This document shows, piece by piece, positions 7,543 to 16,164 of a DNA stretch of 36,830 nt. The position numbers were made by a program, and so were the translations under genes. The notes beneath the pieces are model-generated. The model had not been told where the DNA came from, made no database searches, and saw nothing but the letters and a program-made list of their open reading frames with translations. Where the stretch lies: the NCBI GenBank assembly GCA_017510065.1, contig JAFWOB010000048.1, positions 1 through 36,830 on the forward strand. Direction: 5' to 3'. Position 1 is the stretch's first letter, and each line of letters starts with the position of its first letter. This stretch comes from Parasporobacterium sp. GTDB lineage: Bacteria > Bacillota > Clostridia > Lachnospirales > Lachnospiraceae.

Positions 7543-9003
7543 ATGAGAGAGTTTAATCCCGATGATTTCATTGTCCGTTATCCGGGGCAGTATGATGAAA
7601 GAGAACAGAAAGCCTTGGATGAATGGTGGGCGCAGGCACAGGCCATTAACAATAGAGGATCGATCAATGTGAAGGCATTGATCGAAGGAACCCTTCCAAA
7701 GGAGACGCCGGGGATCGGACCCGTTCTTCCTGTGACAGAAGCAATGGTGAAATATAACCATGCGAAATATGAGCAGGAGAATCCATTGTTCAATGATGCG
7801 GAATATGCGAAGAAAGCAGGCTATAAGGACATTCCGGCATACATGACCTTCGGGGCTCCGGACGATGTCTATACCAGTGCCTTTCCGCCGGAAGCCAGAG
7901 ATACGCTTCTGGTATCCCAGGCCAGCCATTGGGTAGAAAATTATACGGATATTTATCCGGGCGACACCCTGTATTTCGTGACCGATGAAAGAAAGATGCT
8001 CGATCTGACTCCTGCAGAAGGCTCTGTATATCGTTCCACAGCACTGTATAACGCAGGAACGGTTTACAACCAGAGAGGCGAGATCGTCAATAAAGTCGGC
8101 ATTCATTATGTGGAAAGCGTAAAGACCTATAAACCGGGCAGAAAGCCCGAAGATTTTGAGGCCATGGGATTCATGGGCTTCTGGGAAGATCCGGACTGGA
8201 TGCAGAAGGAAGACCACATTTATACCGATTCGGACTATGCCTATATGAAGTCTGTCTGGGAAAAGGAAGAGATAAGAGGCAGCAAGCCCAGATACTGGGA
8301 GGATGTGAAGATTGGTGATAAACCGGCCCATGTGCTGGAGGGACCGATCATTGAAAGCGTTCTGCCGGCCTTCCCCTTCGGCCAGGGCCTGGGTGGAACC
8401 AGGACCATGAAAAAAGAGATCCTTGACCCGGAAGTGAAAAAAACGATGGTGAAAGATGCCCACGGAATCTTAAGACTTCCGAAGAAATCCGATTATACTC
8501 CCCGGGTTCCGGACGGAGCGAAGGCTTCTTTCATGGTGGAAGACGGAAGAGGCGAGGCTCTGAATGAAAAGATGGAAAACGAGAATATGGATGTGGATAC
8601 AGCGGACATCCATGCTGCAGAAGGCGATATGAGAGCTGCCATCATCAATTTCTTCGGAAGAGATGTTTCCGTCCATGCCATAAATAACTGGATGGGGGAT
8701 GCAGGCAGGATCCACTCCATCCGATGGAGCATCATGCCGCCGGAAACCCACGCAGCTTTCGGGAAACCGGTACCGGAGAGCCCCTATTATGTGCACTGGA
8801 TCGAACAGGCACCCGGAATGGAACATGCCCATGTGAACAGTCACGGCCTTACCAGGGATACGGCGGAAGTCTTTTCGGTGGTTACCGATAAATATGTAAA
8901 GAACGGAAAGTATCTGGTGAAACTGATCTGGTGGATCAAGGATATCCAGGATACCATCTGGATCAACGGCTGCACAGAGGTGGAACTGCCGCACAGATCC
9001 TGA
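7543..9003 (+). CDS. MaoC-like double-hotdog dehydratase family protein
   Basis: 486 residues. The ATG at 7543 is preferred over an upstream in-frame ATG (7453) because AGAAGGAGA precedes it. The N-terminal half has the FAS1-like dehydratase pattern NDAEYAKKAGYKDIPAYMTF and a GD...V hotdog (YPGDTLYFVTDE; GEIVNKVGIHYVESVK). A second hotdog-like region begins at PRYWEDVKIGD and continues through INNWMGDAGRIHSIRW to the end. Relatives hydrate or dehydrate acyl thioesters or similar hydroxy compounds in the cytoplasm. The canonical catalytic Asp/His pair of R-hydratases is not clear, so the reaction is undetermined. It is the first gene of the TRAP operon (22 nt to dctQ), which suggests it acts on the imported compound. 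Confidence 0.62.
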   Translation: MREFNPDDFIVRYPGQYDEREQKALDEWWAQAQAINNRGSINVKALIEGTLPKETPGIGPVLPVTEAMVKYNHAKYEQENPLFNDAEYAKKAGYKDIPAYMTFGAPDDVYTSAFPPEARDTLLVSQASHWVENYTDIYPGDTLYFVTDERKMLDLTPAEGSVYRSTALYNAGTVYNQRGEIVNKVGIHYVESVKTYKPGRKPEDFEAMGFMGFWEDPDWMQKEDHIYTDSDYAYMKSVWEKEEIRGSKPRYWEDVKIGDKPAHVLEGPIIESVLPAFPFGQGLGGTRTMKKEILDPEVKKTMVKDAHGILRLPKKSDYTPRVPDGAKASFMVEDGRGEALNEKMENENMDVDTADIHAAEGDMRAAIINFFGRDVSVHAINNWMGDAGRIHSIRWSIMPPETHAAFGKPVPESPYYVHWIEQAPGMEHAHVNSHGLTRDTAEVFSVVTDKYVKNGKYLVKLIWWIKDIQDTIWINGCTEVELPHRS

Positions 9004-9025
9004 CAGATCGAAAAAGGAGGAGAGC

Positions 9026-9679
9026 ATGAAAACGCATGTATGGGCGGAGAAGATCGACAGGGTCGTATTTAAGATCATGTACGGGTTCTCACTGGCCGCA
9101 GGGCTGGCGTTGGTACTGATCGCCATACTCAGTACCGCAGATTCTCTGGGAACAACGATCTTTTCCAAAAGCCTTCCGAACGGAACGGATTGGGTAGCAT
9201 ATCTGAATATTCCGGTGGTATTCCTTTCCATGGGCTTTATCCAGGTGGAACGGGGCAACACCGTGGTGGATCTGCTCAGCAACAAATTTCCGAAGGGACT
9301 GCAGAAGACCGTTAAGGTATTCGGCTATTTACTGGGCATGGTCATGTGTGTGTTCCTGTGTAAGTGTGAGTTTTCTCTGATGGTGGATAAGCTGACATCC
9401 GGCACCCGGTCTTCATCGGCGGCCAATGCCTTTGCGGTATGGCCCTTTGCGGCAGTCATTGCCATCGGATATCTGCTGGTGGCGCTGGCGTTTCTGTGGT
9501 CCTTGTTCCGGGAATTCCTGATCGCTCCGGAACGGAGGATGGGCGCTCTGCCTCAGCCGGCAGCAGAAGGATTGACGGAAGATACCGAAATGATACACCA
9601 GGCGATAGCCGGTGGTGATACAGCCGGGAAAGCGCAGCACCAAACCGGAACAAAGAAACAGAAAAAGGAGGAACACTGA
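9026..9679 (+). CDS. dctQ: TRAP transporter small permease subunit (DctQ type)
   Basis: 217 residues with AAAGGAGG before the ATG. Four predicted membrane segments (about residues 18-40, 52-70, 92-112, 133-155) and the small-subunit pattern of a Trp-rich second segment (TDWVAYLNIPVVFLSMGF) then a charged loop (VERGNTVVDLL). The last 45 residues are a hydrophilic tail with no family signature. DctQ pairs with DctM in the membrane to form the sodium-driven TRAP permease. The stop is 1 nt from the dctM start, so translation is probably coupled. Confidence 0.88.
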   Translation: MKTHVWAEKIDRVVFKIMYGFSLAAGLALVLIAILSTADSLGTTIFSKSLPNGTDWVAYLNIPVVFLSMGFIQVERGNTVVDLLSNKFPKGLQKTVKVFGYLLGMVMCVFLCKCEFSLMVDKLTSGTRSSSAANAFAVWPFAAVIAIGYLLVALAFLWSLFREFLIAPERRMGALPQPAAEGLTEDTEMIHQAIAGGDTAGKAQHQTGTKKQKKEEH

Positions 9680-9680
9680 T

Positions 9681-10991
9681 ATGGCAACAGCAGCATGGAT
9701 CGGGATCGGTGTTTTTGCACTGTTGATGGTGCTTGTATTTATCGGAGTTCCCATTTGGGTCTCTATGATCGGCAGTTCGTTTCTCGGATTTTTACTCCTG
9801 GGCGGAACGAAGATCCTGACTTTACAGTTTACACAGGCGCCTTTTACTCTGGGAGCCAATTATACATACGCGGTCCTGCCTCTGTTCATGCTGGTGGGAA
9901 CACTGGCGGGAGAGACGGGGATCGCCCAGGGCGCATTTGATTCCATGAACAAATGGTTCGGCAGATCCCGCGGCGGACTTTTATACGCCATCGTCGGAGC
10001 AAATGCAGTCTTCGGCGCCTGCTCCGGAATCTCGGTGGCAGGAAATGTGGTCTTTGGCAAGATCGCCATGCCGCAGTTGGAAAAAAACCATTATGACAGA
10101 AAGCTTTCCCTCGGGGCAATCGTAGGCGCAGGATCTCTGTCTTCCCTGATCCCTCCCAGCGTCCCCATTATCCTGTTCTGTCTGATGACAGATCTGTCGA
10201 TCGGAACGACACTGATGTACGGACTCTCTCTGGGGATCATCATGATCATCTTGCTGTGTCTCTGCATCCGGGTATATATCCTGATCTTCCCGAAGAAGGT
10301 TCCTGGCAAGGATGCACTGGAAAAGGTCCCCATGAAGGAAAAGGTAAGATCCCTCAGGTATCTGATTCCCTTTATCCTGGTGTTTGCGCTGATTGTAGGC
10401 GGTACCCTGACAGGACTGTTTCCTTCCACGGTAGCCGGAGCAGTAGCATCGGTGGCTCTGATCATTTATGCGCTGATCAAGAGAGTGAAGCCGAAAAGGA
10501 TCATTCACTGCATCTGGGAAGCATCGGTCATGAACGCCGGCATTTTCCCGATCATCATAGCAGGATCGATCTTCAGCCGTTTTATCTCCATGACCAGACT
10601 GGCGGATAATCTGGCAAAGGCCATTGCCAATGCGAATATGGCCCCCATACTGGTATTTACCCTTGTTGTGATCTTCTATGTGATCTGCGGATGTGTCATG
10701 GATATTGCGTCTATCATCATCATTACCGTGCCGATCGTCTTCCCGCTCCTGACGGGACTGGGCTACAATCCGTTCGTGCTGTGCGTGGTCCTGGTCATGC
10801 TGTGTGATGCAGCCGGCATGACCCCGCCCATCGGAATGAATGTGTTTGCAGTGTCCAACGCCCTCAGGATCAATACTTCAGAGATCTTTAAAGGCGTGAT
10901 CCCCTTCTTTGTACTGGATATCGTGGCGATCTTTATCATGGGAATGGTTCCGCAGATCGTGGAGTTTATCCCTAAACTGATGGGCTATTAA
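9681..10991 (+). CDS. dctM: TRAP transporter large permease subunit (DctM type)
   Basis: 436 residues, about twelve membrane segments, normal length for DctM. Recognisable family stretches include the N-terminal FIGVPIWVSMIGSS, SGISVAGNVVFGKIAMPQL, GAGSLSSLIPPSVPIILF and DAAGMTPPIGMNVFAVSN. It forms the transport channel, driven by the sodium gradient and fed by DctP. The ATG at 9681 follows AAAAAGGAGG, which lies inside the dctQ end; the longer open frame to 9612 overlaps dctQ and is rejected. Confidence 0.92.
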   Translation: MATAAWIGIGVFALLMVLVFIGVPIWVSMIGSSFLGFLLLGGTKILTLQFTQAPFTLGANYTYAVLPLFMLVGTLAGETGIAQGAFDSMNKWFGRSRGGLLYAIVGANAVFGACSGISVAGNVVFGKIAMPQLEKNHYDRKLSLGAIVGAGSLSSLIPPSVPIILFCLMTDLSIGTTLMYGLSLGIIMIILLCLCIRVYILIFPKKVPGKDALEKVPMKEKVRSLRYLIPFILVFALIVGGTLTGLFPSTVAGAVASVALIIYALIKRVKPKRIIHCIWEASVMNAGIFPIIIAGSIFSRFISMTRLADNLAKAIANANMAPILVFTLVVIFYVICGCVMDIASIIIITVPIVFPLLTGLGYNPFVLCVVLVMLCDAAGMTPPIGMNVFAVSNALRINTSEIFKGVIPFFVLDIVAIFIMGMVPQIVEFIPKLMGY

Positions 10992-11041
10992 GCAATACAG
11001 ATATCAATATTGAAATGTTTTATAAAAACGGAGGTTACAAA

Positions 11042-12094
11042 ATGAAAAAAAGAAGTTTTATCGCATTATTACTTACTTTAGCGCTTTCATGCAGCATGGC
11101 ATTTGCAGCTGCTGCGCAGGAGCCGGCACAGGTAGAACCGCAGAATCTGGTCCTGACGACCACATTTTCCGAAAATGAATTTGCAGGCCAGTTCATTACT
11201 CATATGGTAGACAAGCTGGCTGAACTGTCCGGCGGCGCCATCACGGTGGAAGTTTTCTGGGGCGGCACATATGCAGCCATGGGAGAGGAACTTGCATTTG
11301 TAGGACAGGGCGGAGCAGACATGTCGGTAATCGGACAGCCGATGTATACTGACAAGCTTTCCCTTCTGAATTTCCCGTCACAGGTGATCACAAGTTATGA
11401 AGATGCCATCAATCTGATGGACACCATTGCATTTAAGAATGAGAAGACCGCTCCGCTTGTTCAGGAAGAGATCGAAAAGAACAATGTTCATATGATAGGC
11501 AGCATGCCGGGTGGTTCCAACTCCTTCATTACCAAGAACGAATATACCAGTTTGGCTGACATGAAAGGTCTTAAGATGGGTATCGGTATGAACCAGACGG
11601 CAATGGAAATGCTGGGATTCAATGTGGTTACTATGATGCCGTGGGATTATTATGATCAGCTGTCCAGAGGTGTTGCGGATGCCGGCTATATGTCATCTAC
11701 CGCTCTGATTTCCATGAGCCTTCATGAAGTTATGCCGTACTTCCTGAATGACGGAACCTACACGGCTGGCAACTTCATTACAATCAATCTGGATAAGTGG
11801 AACAGCTTTGATGATGCAACAAAGGCTATCTTTGAAGAAGCCGTTGCAGATACTCAGGCCTTCGCATGTGAGACGGCAAGCACGATGGATGCAGGCGTGG
11901 AAGCAGCTTTGGAAGCAGCCGGAGGCAAGCTGAATGTCCTGAATGAAGAAGATGCTGCTCTGGTCCAGAAAGCGTTCTTTGAAACCGGTGTTTCCGATGC
12001 AAGAGGGTATGCCGCAGCAGCAGGCACTTCTGAAGCAATGGAAATCATTCTTCCGGAAGTAGCGGCTATGGTCGGTCTGGAGCTGCCCGAATAA
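11042..12094 (+). CDS. dctP: TRAP transporter solute-binding protein (DctP type)
   Basis: 350 residues from the ATG with ACGGAGG upstream. The signal peptide ends near SMAFA/AAAQ with no convincing lipobox, so it looks like a signal-peptidase-I protein. The family core is present: DMKGLKMGIGMNQTAMEMLG, VVTMMPWDYYDQL, RGVADAGYMSS. The conserved Arg that usually follows LK in this core and clamps the substrate carboxylate is replaced (LKMG where LKIR is usual), which hints at a ligand other than a simple carboxylate. It delivers substrate to DctQM. A terminator follows 23 nt after the stop, closing the operon. Confidence 0.88.
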   Translation: MKKRSFIALLLTLALSCSMAFAAAAQEPAQVEPQNLVLTTTFSENEFAGQFITHMVDKLAELSGGAITVEVFWGGTYAAMGEELAFVGQGGADMSVIGQPMYTDKLSLLNFPSQVITSYEDAINLMDTIAFKNEKTAPLVQEEIEKNNVHMIGSMPGGSNSFITKNEYTSLADMKGLKMGIGMNQTAMEMLGFNVVTMMPWDYYDQLSRGVADAGYMSSTALISMSLHEVMPYFLNDGTYTAGNFITINLDKWNSFDDATKAIFEEAVADTQAFACETASTMDAGVEAALEAAGGKLNVLNEEDAALVQKAFFETGVSDARGYAAAAGTSEAMEIILPEVAAMVGLELPE

Positions 12095-12117
12095 TGCGAA
12101 ACGTGTAAGGAAAGAAC

Positions 12118-12162
12118 GGATCGGGGGAACGTAAAGACAGCGTTCCCCCGATCCTGCTTTTA
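12118..12162 (+). terminator. Terminator of the MaoC/TRAP operon
   Basis: A 14-bp perfect stem, GGATCGGGGGAACG (12118-12131) with CGTTCCCCCGATCC (12141-12154), loop of 9 nt, followed by TGCTTTTA. The stem is very strong although the T-run is short. Confidence 0.82.
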
Positions 12163-12189
12163 GGGGCAGAAATAATTCCGGGAATGCAG

Positions 12190-12205
12190 TATAATCGATC
12201 TGTAT
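12190..12205 (+). promoter_or_regulatory. Probable lysR promoter with overlapping ACAGAT half-site
   Basis: A perfect TATAAT (12190-12195) lies 60 nt before the lysR start; no good -35 is visible. ATCTGTAT (12198-12205) directly follows and matches the half-site of the inverted repeats in the TRAP leader. Autoregulation by the LysR protein is an inference. Confidence 0.45.
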
Positions 12206-12255
12206 AAATGATCGTCATAGGTTTGATGGAACTCTGACGGAGACGGGAGGTCTTC

Positions 12256-13194
12256 ATGACACTGCAGCAGATCGGTTATTTTATCAAATTGGCAGAAGAA
12301 CTTAATTTTACGTCCGTTGCAAGGATCTTCTATATCACGCAGCCGACCCTGTCCAGACAGATCCTGAATCTGGAAGAGGAACTGAACATTCCGCTTTTTG
12401 TCAGGGAGCACAAAACCGTACGTCTGACAGATGCAGGAGATTATTTCTATCAGAAGATGAAACCTCTGTACAATCAGATGATGGAAGAGATCCGGCTGAC
12501 GAGAAACTTTGACCGGAACAACAACACCATTGTGATCGGAGTGCAGGAGGAGCAGAGCATCAGCGAATCCCTGCTGGAAGCCATAGGAAATATACACAGA
12601 AAGTATTCGGAACTTCGGATCGATGTGGTCAGAGCGGAATATCTCAATCTGATCGAAGGCCTGGAACATGGCAGATATGACTTAGTAAACGCCATTTGCT
12701 TCCCGGTCTATCTGAACCGGGAGATCCTGGAATTTGAGGAACTGGCAGAAGAAGAGCCCTATCTGATCATTGCACGGAGTCTGGTGTTTCAGGAGGATCT
12801 GGAAAAGGATGAGGCGGACAAAGATCTGCTGATCAAATATCTGAAACAGTATCCGCTGATCCTTTCCGCCATCTATGATGATCACGATCCCGAACTGCCC
12901 AAACGGATCTTCGCCGAGAATAACGGTATCAGGAGCGAGGATATCAAAATGCTGAACTCGGACCGGCTTCTTTCCGTACCGATCCAGGTGGCGGCCCAGA
13001 TGGGGATCTCGATCTGCAATGAGACCAATCTGCATGCCATCAATAAGAATATAAAAATGTTCCGGTTATCTCAGTCAAAGGATCATTACAAAAAAGGGTT
13101 GTTCTGCCGTGCCAACAGCAGCAGGCCGTTTGTGCGGGAGCTGATCCGGGAAGCCCTGAAAGTCAGGCAGAAAACAATAAAGGAGAAATCATGA
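12256..13194 (+). CDS. LysR-type transcriptional regulator
   Basis: 312 residues, usual LysR length. The N-terminal winged helix-turn-helix is clear: MTLQQIGYFIKLAEELNFTS, then ITQPTLSRQI and ELNIPLFVRE with LTDAG. A periplasmic-binding-type effector domain follows from about residue 90. GGGAGG precedes the ATG. It sits between the TRAP operon and an alcohol dehydrogenase whose start overlaps its stop by 4 nt (ATGA), so the two are translationally coupled. Likely regulates the TRAP operon and/or its own operon in response to a small molecule. Confidence 0.92.
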   Translation: MTLQQIGYFIKLAEELNFTSVARIFYITQPTLSRQILNLEEELNIPLFVREHKTVRLTDAGDYFYQKMKPLYNQMMEEIRLTRNFDRNNNTIVIGVQEEQSISESLLEAIGNIHRKYSELRIDVVRAEYLNLIEGLEHGRYDLVNAICFPVYLNREILEFEELAEEEPYLIIARSLVFQEDLEKDEADKDLLIKYLKQYPLILSAIYDDHDPELPKRIFAENNGIRSEDIKMLNSDRLLSVPIQVAAQMGISICNETNLHAINKNIKMFRLSQSKDHYKKGLFCRANSSRPFVRELIREALKVRQKTIKEKS

Positions 13195-14237
13195 AAGCAG
13201 TACGATATAACGGTGTACAGAATATGAAACTTGTAGAGATCGATAAACCCCAGGCCGGACCCGGAGAGGTTCTGGTCAGGGTCATATACTGCGGGATCTG
13301 CGGAACCGATATCCATGCATACCGCAGCGAAGGGATCCTGAGTCCGGGTACGATCCCGGGCCATGAATCTGTGGGGATCGTGGAAGAAGTCGGGGAAGGC
13401 GTCACCTGCGTAAAGGCCGGTGACCGGGTAGCAGTAGGACCTCCGGGAGACTGCGGACATTGTTATTCCTGCAATACAGGGCATCCCAATACCTGCGCCC
13501 ATGCATTTCCCAATACGCTGGGAATCGGACCGGGCACCCAGGGAGCCTATGCGGAATATATCCTGTCTCGTTTTCCGCAGAATGAACTGTTCCTGATCCC
13601 GGAAGGAATGGAGCTGGAACAGGCAGTACTGTTTGATCTGGTAGGCGTGGGATTTCATGCGGTGCGCAGATCACAGCTCCGGCTGGGGGATATCGCGGTC
13701 GTGTTCGGCTGCGGCTCGGTGGGACTTTCCGTTGTGCAGAGCGCAAAACTGGCCGGTGCGAGACAGGTGATCGCGTTTGATATGAAACCTGCCTGCCTGG
13801 AACGCGCGTTGACGGCAGGCGCTGATTTAGCCCTGGAGCCGACAGCGGAAAATCTGCAGATGACAAAAGAGAAGTATCTTTCCCATGAAGGCGGCGCCCA
13901 TGTCTGTTTTGAGGCGGCCGGCAATGTTCATGCGCTGTATGGCTGTATCGACCTGTGTATGCCCAACGGCCAGATCATGAGCATCGGCTCCGATCCCAAC
14001 CCGGCGCAGATCCGCACCGCAGCTCTGGGTCCCATGGAATACGATCTGAAATTCTCTTTTACCTATACAAAGGAAGAGATCCATCAGCTGTTCGAAATGA
14101 TCTGCTCCGGCAAATTCCGCACAGATATATTTACCATCTGCAAAGCGCCTCTGGAAAAGGCAGAGCAGATGATCATCGACCAGATCCAGGGAAGGCTGGA
14201 TGTTGCCCGGGTGCTGCTTGCTCCTGAGGGGTGCTGA
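13191..14237 (+). CDS. Zinc-dependent medium-chain alcohol/polyol dehydrogenase
   Basis: 348 residues of the MDR superfamily. The GroES-like part has the catalytic zinc ligands in GICGTD (Cys37) and PGHES (His58, Glu59), and four structural zinc cysteines at about 88, 91, 94 and 102 (CGHCYSCNTGHPNTC). The Rossmann part has VFGCGSVGLSVVQSAKLAGA then IAFD, favouring NAD. The family includes sorbitol, threonine and other secondary-alcohol dehydrogenases; the substrate cannot be named. Coupled to the lysR gene by a 4-nt overlap, so it probably handles a hydroxyl compound linked to the TRAP substrate. Confidence 0.9.
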   Translation: MKAVRYNGVQNMKLVEIDKPQAGPGEVLVRVIYCGICGTDIHAYRSEGILSPGTIPGHESVGIVEEVGEGVTCVKAGDRVAVGPPGDCGHCYSCNTGHPNTCAHAFPNTLGIGPGTQGAYAEYILSRFPQNELFLIPEGMELEQAVLFDLVGVGFHAVRRSQLRLGDIAVVFGCGSVGLSVVQSAKLAGARQVIAFDMKPACLERALTAGADLALEPTAENLQMTKEKYLSHEGGAHVCFEAAGNVHALYGCIDLCMPNGQIMSIGSDPNPAQIRTAALGPMEYDLKFSFTYTKEEIHQLFEMICSGKFRTDIFTICKAPLEKAEQMIIDQIQGRLDVARVLLAPEGC

Positions 14238-14269
14238 CATATTTTTCATTTTATTTCACTTCATAAAGA

Positions 14270-14402
14270 TTGGGCCAGTCCAATGACGGAATGCATTAAA
14301 ATCAATGTTCCTGAAACGGACTGGCCCAATTTCTCAGCAATTTTGGGCCAGTCGATAAAAGGAATGCTGTAAAATCAACTTCCGGATATCGTACTGGCCC
14401 AA
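14270..14402. repeat. 60-bp interrupted-palindrome doublet, locus B
   Basis: Units 14270-14329 and 14343-14402 with spacer TTTCTCAGCAATT; period 73 bp. Arms TTGGGCCAGT/ACTGGCCCAA are perfect in both; the interiors share GGAATGC and AAAATCAA but differ elsewhere. Located 32 nt after the dehydrogenase stop and 28 nt before operator site 4. Confidence 0.9.
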
Positions 14403-14430
14403 AAATTCTGCCGAATGATCCTGACGGAAC

Positions 14431-14467
14431 AGAACGAAATATACAAGTAACTGTGTTGGATATTACA
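14431..14467 (+). promoter_or_regulatory. Regulon operator site 4, upstream of the VTC/DUF4956/CotH genes
   Basis: Direct repeats AGAACGAAATATACA (14431-14445, weaker) and GTGTTGGATATTACA (14453-14467, near consensus), 22 bp apart. A TATATA -10 candidate begins at 14492, 24 nt after the site; the VTC start is at 14550. Confidence 0.65.
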
Positions 14468-14549
14468 TGGATAAACCTGAATCGATGATTGTATATATAA
14501 CAGAAAATTAAGCAGCCGGCTTAAGACGATCAGCCGGCAGGAGGATTCT

Positions 14550-15242
14550 ATGGAGCAGGAAAAACATTTCCGCCATGAACTGAAATATGCCGTTGCCTAC
14601 AGCGATTATCTTGCCATGAGGGAACGGCTTCAGCATGTCATGCTGAAAGATCCCCATACCGGACCGGACGGAACATACCGGATCCGCAGTATTTATTTTG
14701 ACAATGCCTATGATAAAGCGCTCCGGGAAAAGGTGGACGGCATACAGAAGAGAGAAAAATTCCGGATCCGTTATTACAATGATGATTTCTCTTTTCTGAC
14801 GTTGGAAAAGAAAATGAAGATCAACACTCTGTGCCTTAAATATGATGCGAGGATTACGGAAGAGGAGTGCAGGAAGATCCTTGCCGGGGACCTGGACTGG
14901 ATGAAGGATGACGGAAGAGGCCTGGTGCAGGAACTGTATACGAAAATGCATTATCAGCTGATGCGGCCCCGGGTGCTGGTGTCTTATATCCGGGAACCGT
15001 ATATCTATCCGCCGGGAAATGTCCGGGTGACCTTTGATTCCCGGATACGGACCAGCCTGTTTCAACAGGAATTTCTGACAAAGGAAGTACTCGACATCAG
15101 CGCAACAGATACACCGGAAGATATGATCCTGGAAGTGAAATTCGACGCTTTTCTGCCGGCGGTCATACAGGATCTGATACAGGTGAAAGGCATCCGGCAG
15201 CAGGCGTTTTCCAAGTACGGAGCCTGCAGGAGGTTTGGATAA
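14550..15242 (+). CDS. VTC-domain (polyphosphate polymerase-like) protein
   Basis: 230 residues with GGAGG before the ATG. It has the features of the VTC tunnel domain: HELKYAVA at the N terminus, YRIRSIYFDN, the basic REKFRIRYYN strand, TLEKKMKIN, and a late acidic/basic pair in LEVKFDAFLP. These alternating charged strands line a triphosphate-tunnel fold that, in yeast Vtc4, makes polyphosphate from ATP. Bacterial stand-alone VTC proteins are often found beside DUF4956 and CotH genes, as here, and their reaction in that setting is not settled. Cytoplasmic, first gene of the site-4 operon. Confidence 0.85.
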   Translation: MEQEKHFRHELKYAVAYSDYLAMRERLQHVMLKDPHTGPDGTYRIRSIYFDNAYDKALREKVDGIQKREKFRIRYYNDDFSFLTLEKKMKINTLCLKYDARITEEECRKILAGDLDWMKDDGRGLVQELYTKMHYQLMRPRVLVSYIREPYIYPPGNVRVTFDSRIRTSLFQQEFLTKEVLDISATDTPEDMILEVKFDAFLPAVIQDLIQVKGIRQQAFSKYGACRRFG

Positions 15243-15279
15243 CGACATTTATTTGGATAATGATTTGGAGGAATAAAAG

Positions 15280-15951
15280 ATGACATTCAATGATATTTTC
15301 AAATCCAGTTTTCTGGAAAGCGTAAAGGAGTTTTCGGTGGTTGATACGCTGGTCGGCCTTCTGTTTGCCCTGATCATCGGGCTGTTTATTTTCCTGATCT
15401 ACAAGAAGACTTTCAGCGGCGTCATGTATTCCACGGGCTTTGCCCTTTCCCTGATCGGGCTGTCCCTGGTAACGACGCTTGTCATCATGGCAGTGACCTC
15501 CAATGTGGTCCTTTCCCTTGGTATGGTAGGTGCCCTGTCCATCGTCCGTTTCCGTGCGGCCATCAAGGAGCCCATGGAAATCGTATTCCTGTTCTGGGCG
15601 ATCGCTGCAGGCATCGTGATCGGTGCCGGCATGATCCCGCTGGCAGTCATCGGTTCTGTGATCATCGGCATCATCCTGGTCGTGTTCGTGAACCGGAAAG
15701 TCCGCCATACGCCCTATATCCTGATCATGAACTGCGCGGATGACAAGGCGGAAGAAGAAGCGCTCGCTGTCATCAAAGGCGCTGTCGACAAATACATCGT
15801 CAAGTCCAAGACCGTAACGGATGCCGGAATCGAACTGACCGCCGAGATCCGCGTGAAAGATGAAACGACCGCATTTGTGAACCAGGTCAATAAAGTAAAC
15901 GGCGTTTCCGGTGCGACCCTGGTGGCTTTTAACGGAGAGTATATGTCCTGA
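15280..15951 (+). CDS. DUF4956 family membrane protein
   Basis: 223 residues, GGAGG before the ATG. Hydrophobic segments cover about residues 22-40, 50-75, 80-90 and 100-135. They include the conserved block VVLSLGMVGALSIVRFRAAI followed by KEPMEIVFLFWAIAAG, characteristic of DUF4956. A soluble C-terminal domain of about 85 residues begins after VFVNRKVRH. Function unknown; the family travels with VTC and CotH genes, so it probably partners the VTC protein at the membrane. The stop is followed after 11 nt by palindrome locus C. Confidence 0.85.
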   Translation: MTFNDIFKSSFLESVKEFSVVDTLVGLLFALIIGLFIFLIYKKTFSGVMYSTGFALSLIGLSLVTTLVIMAVTSNVVLSLGMVGALSIVRFRAAIKEPMEIVFLFWAIAAGIVIGAGMIPLAVIGSVIIGIILVVFVNRKVRHTPYILIMNCADDKAEEEALAVIKGAVDKYIVKSKTVTDAGIELTAEIRVKDETTAFVNQVNKVNGVSGATLVAFNGEYMS

Positions 15952-15962
15952 AGCAGAATTGA

Positions 15963-16095
15963 TTGGGCCAGTTGAATCAGAAAGCATTGAAAAATCAATG
16001 TTTATGGAGCAGACTGGCCCAAAGTTCGGACGAAATTGGGCCAGTCGGAAAAGAAAACCTTGCAAATTCAGCATTCTCTAAGAAGACTGGCCCAA
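15963..16095. repeat. 60-bp interrupted-palindrome doublet, locus C
   Basis: Units 15963-16022 and 16036-16095, spacer AGTTCGGACGAAA, period 73 bp. The arms are TTGGGCCAGT/ACTGGCCCAA. Unit 1 has a perfect inner palindrome CATTGA-AAAA-TCAATG centred on the unit. It separates the DUF4956 and cotH genes within what is probably one transcript. Confidence 0.9.
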
Positions 16096-16164
16096 TAAAG
16101 CGGGAAAGACCGCCCGATCAGAAAATCACAACAGAAAAACCTGTCTTCAGCATGGATATAGCAT

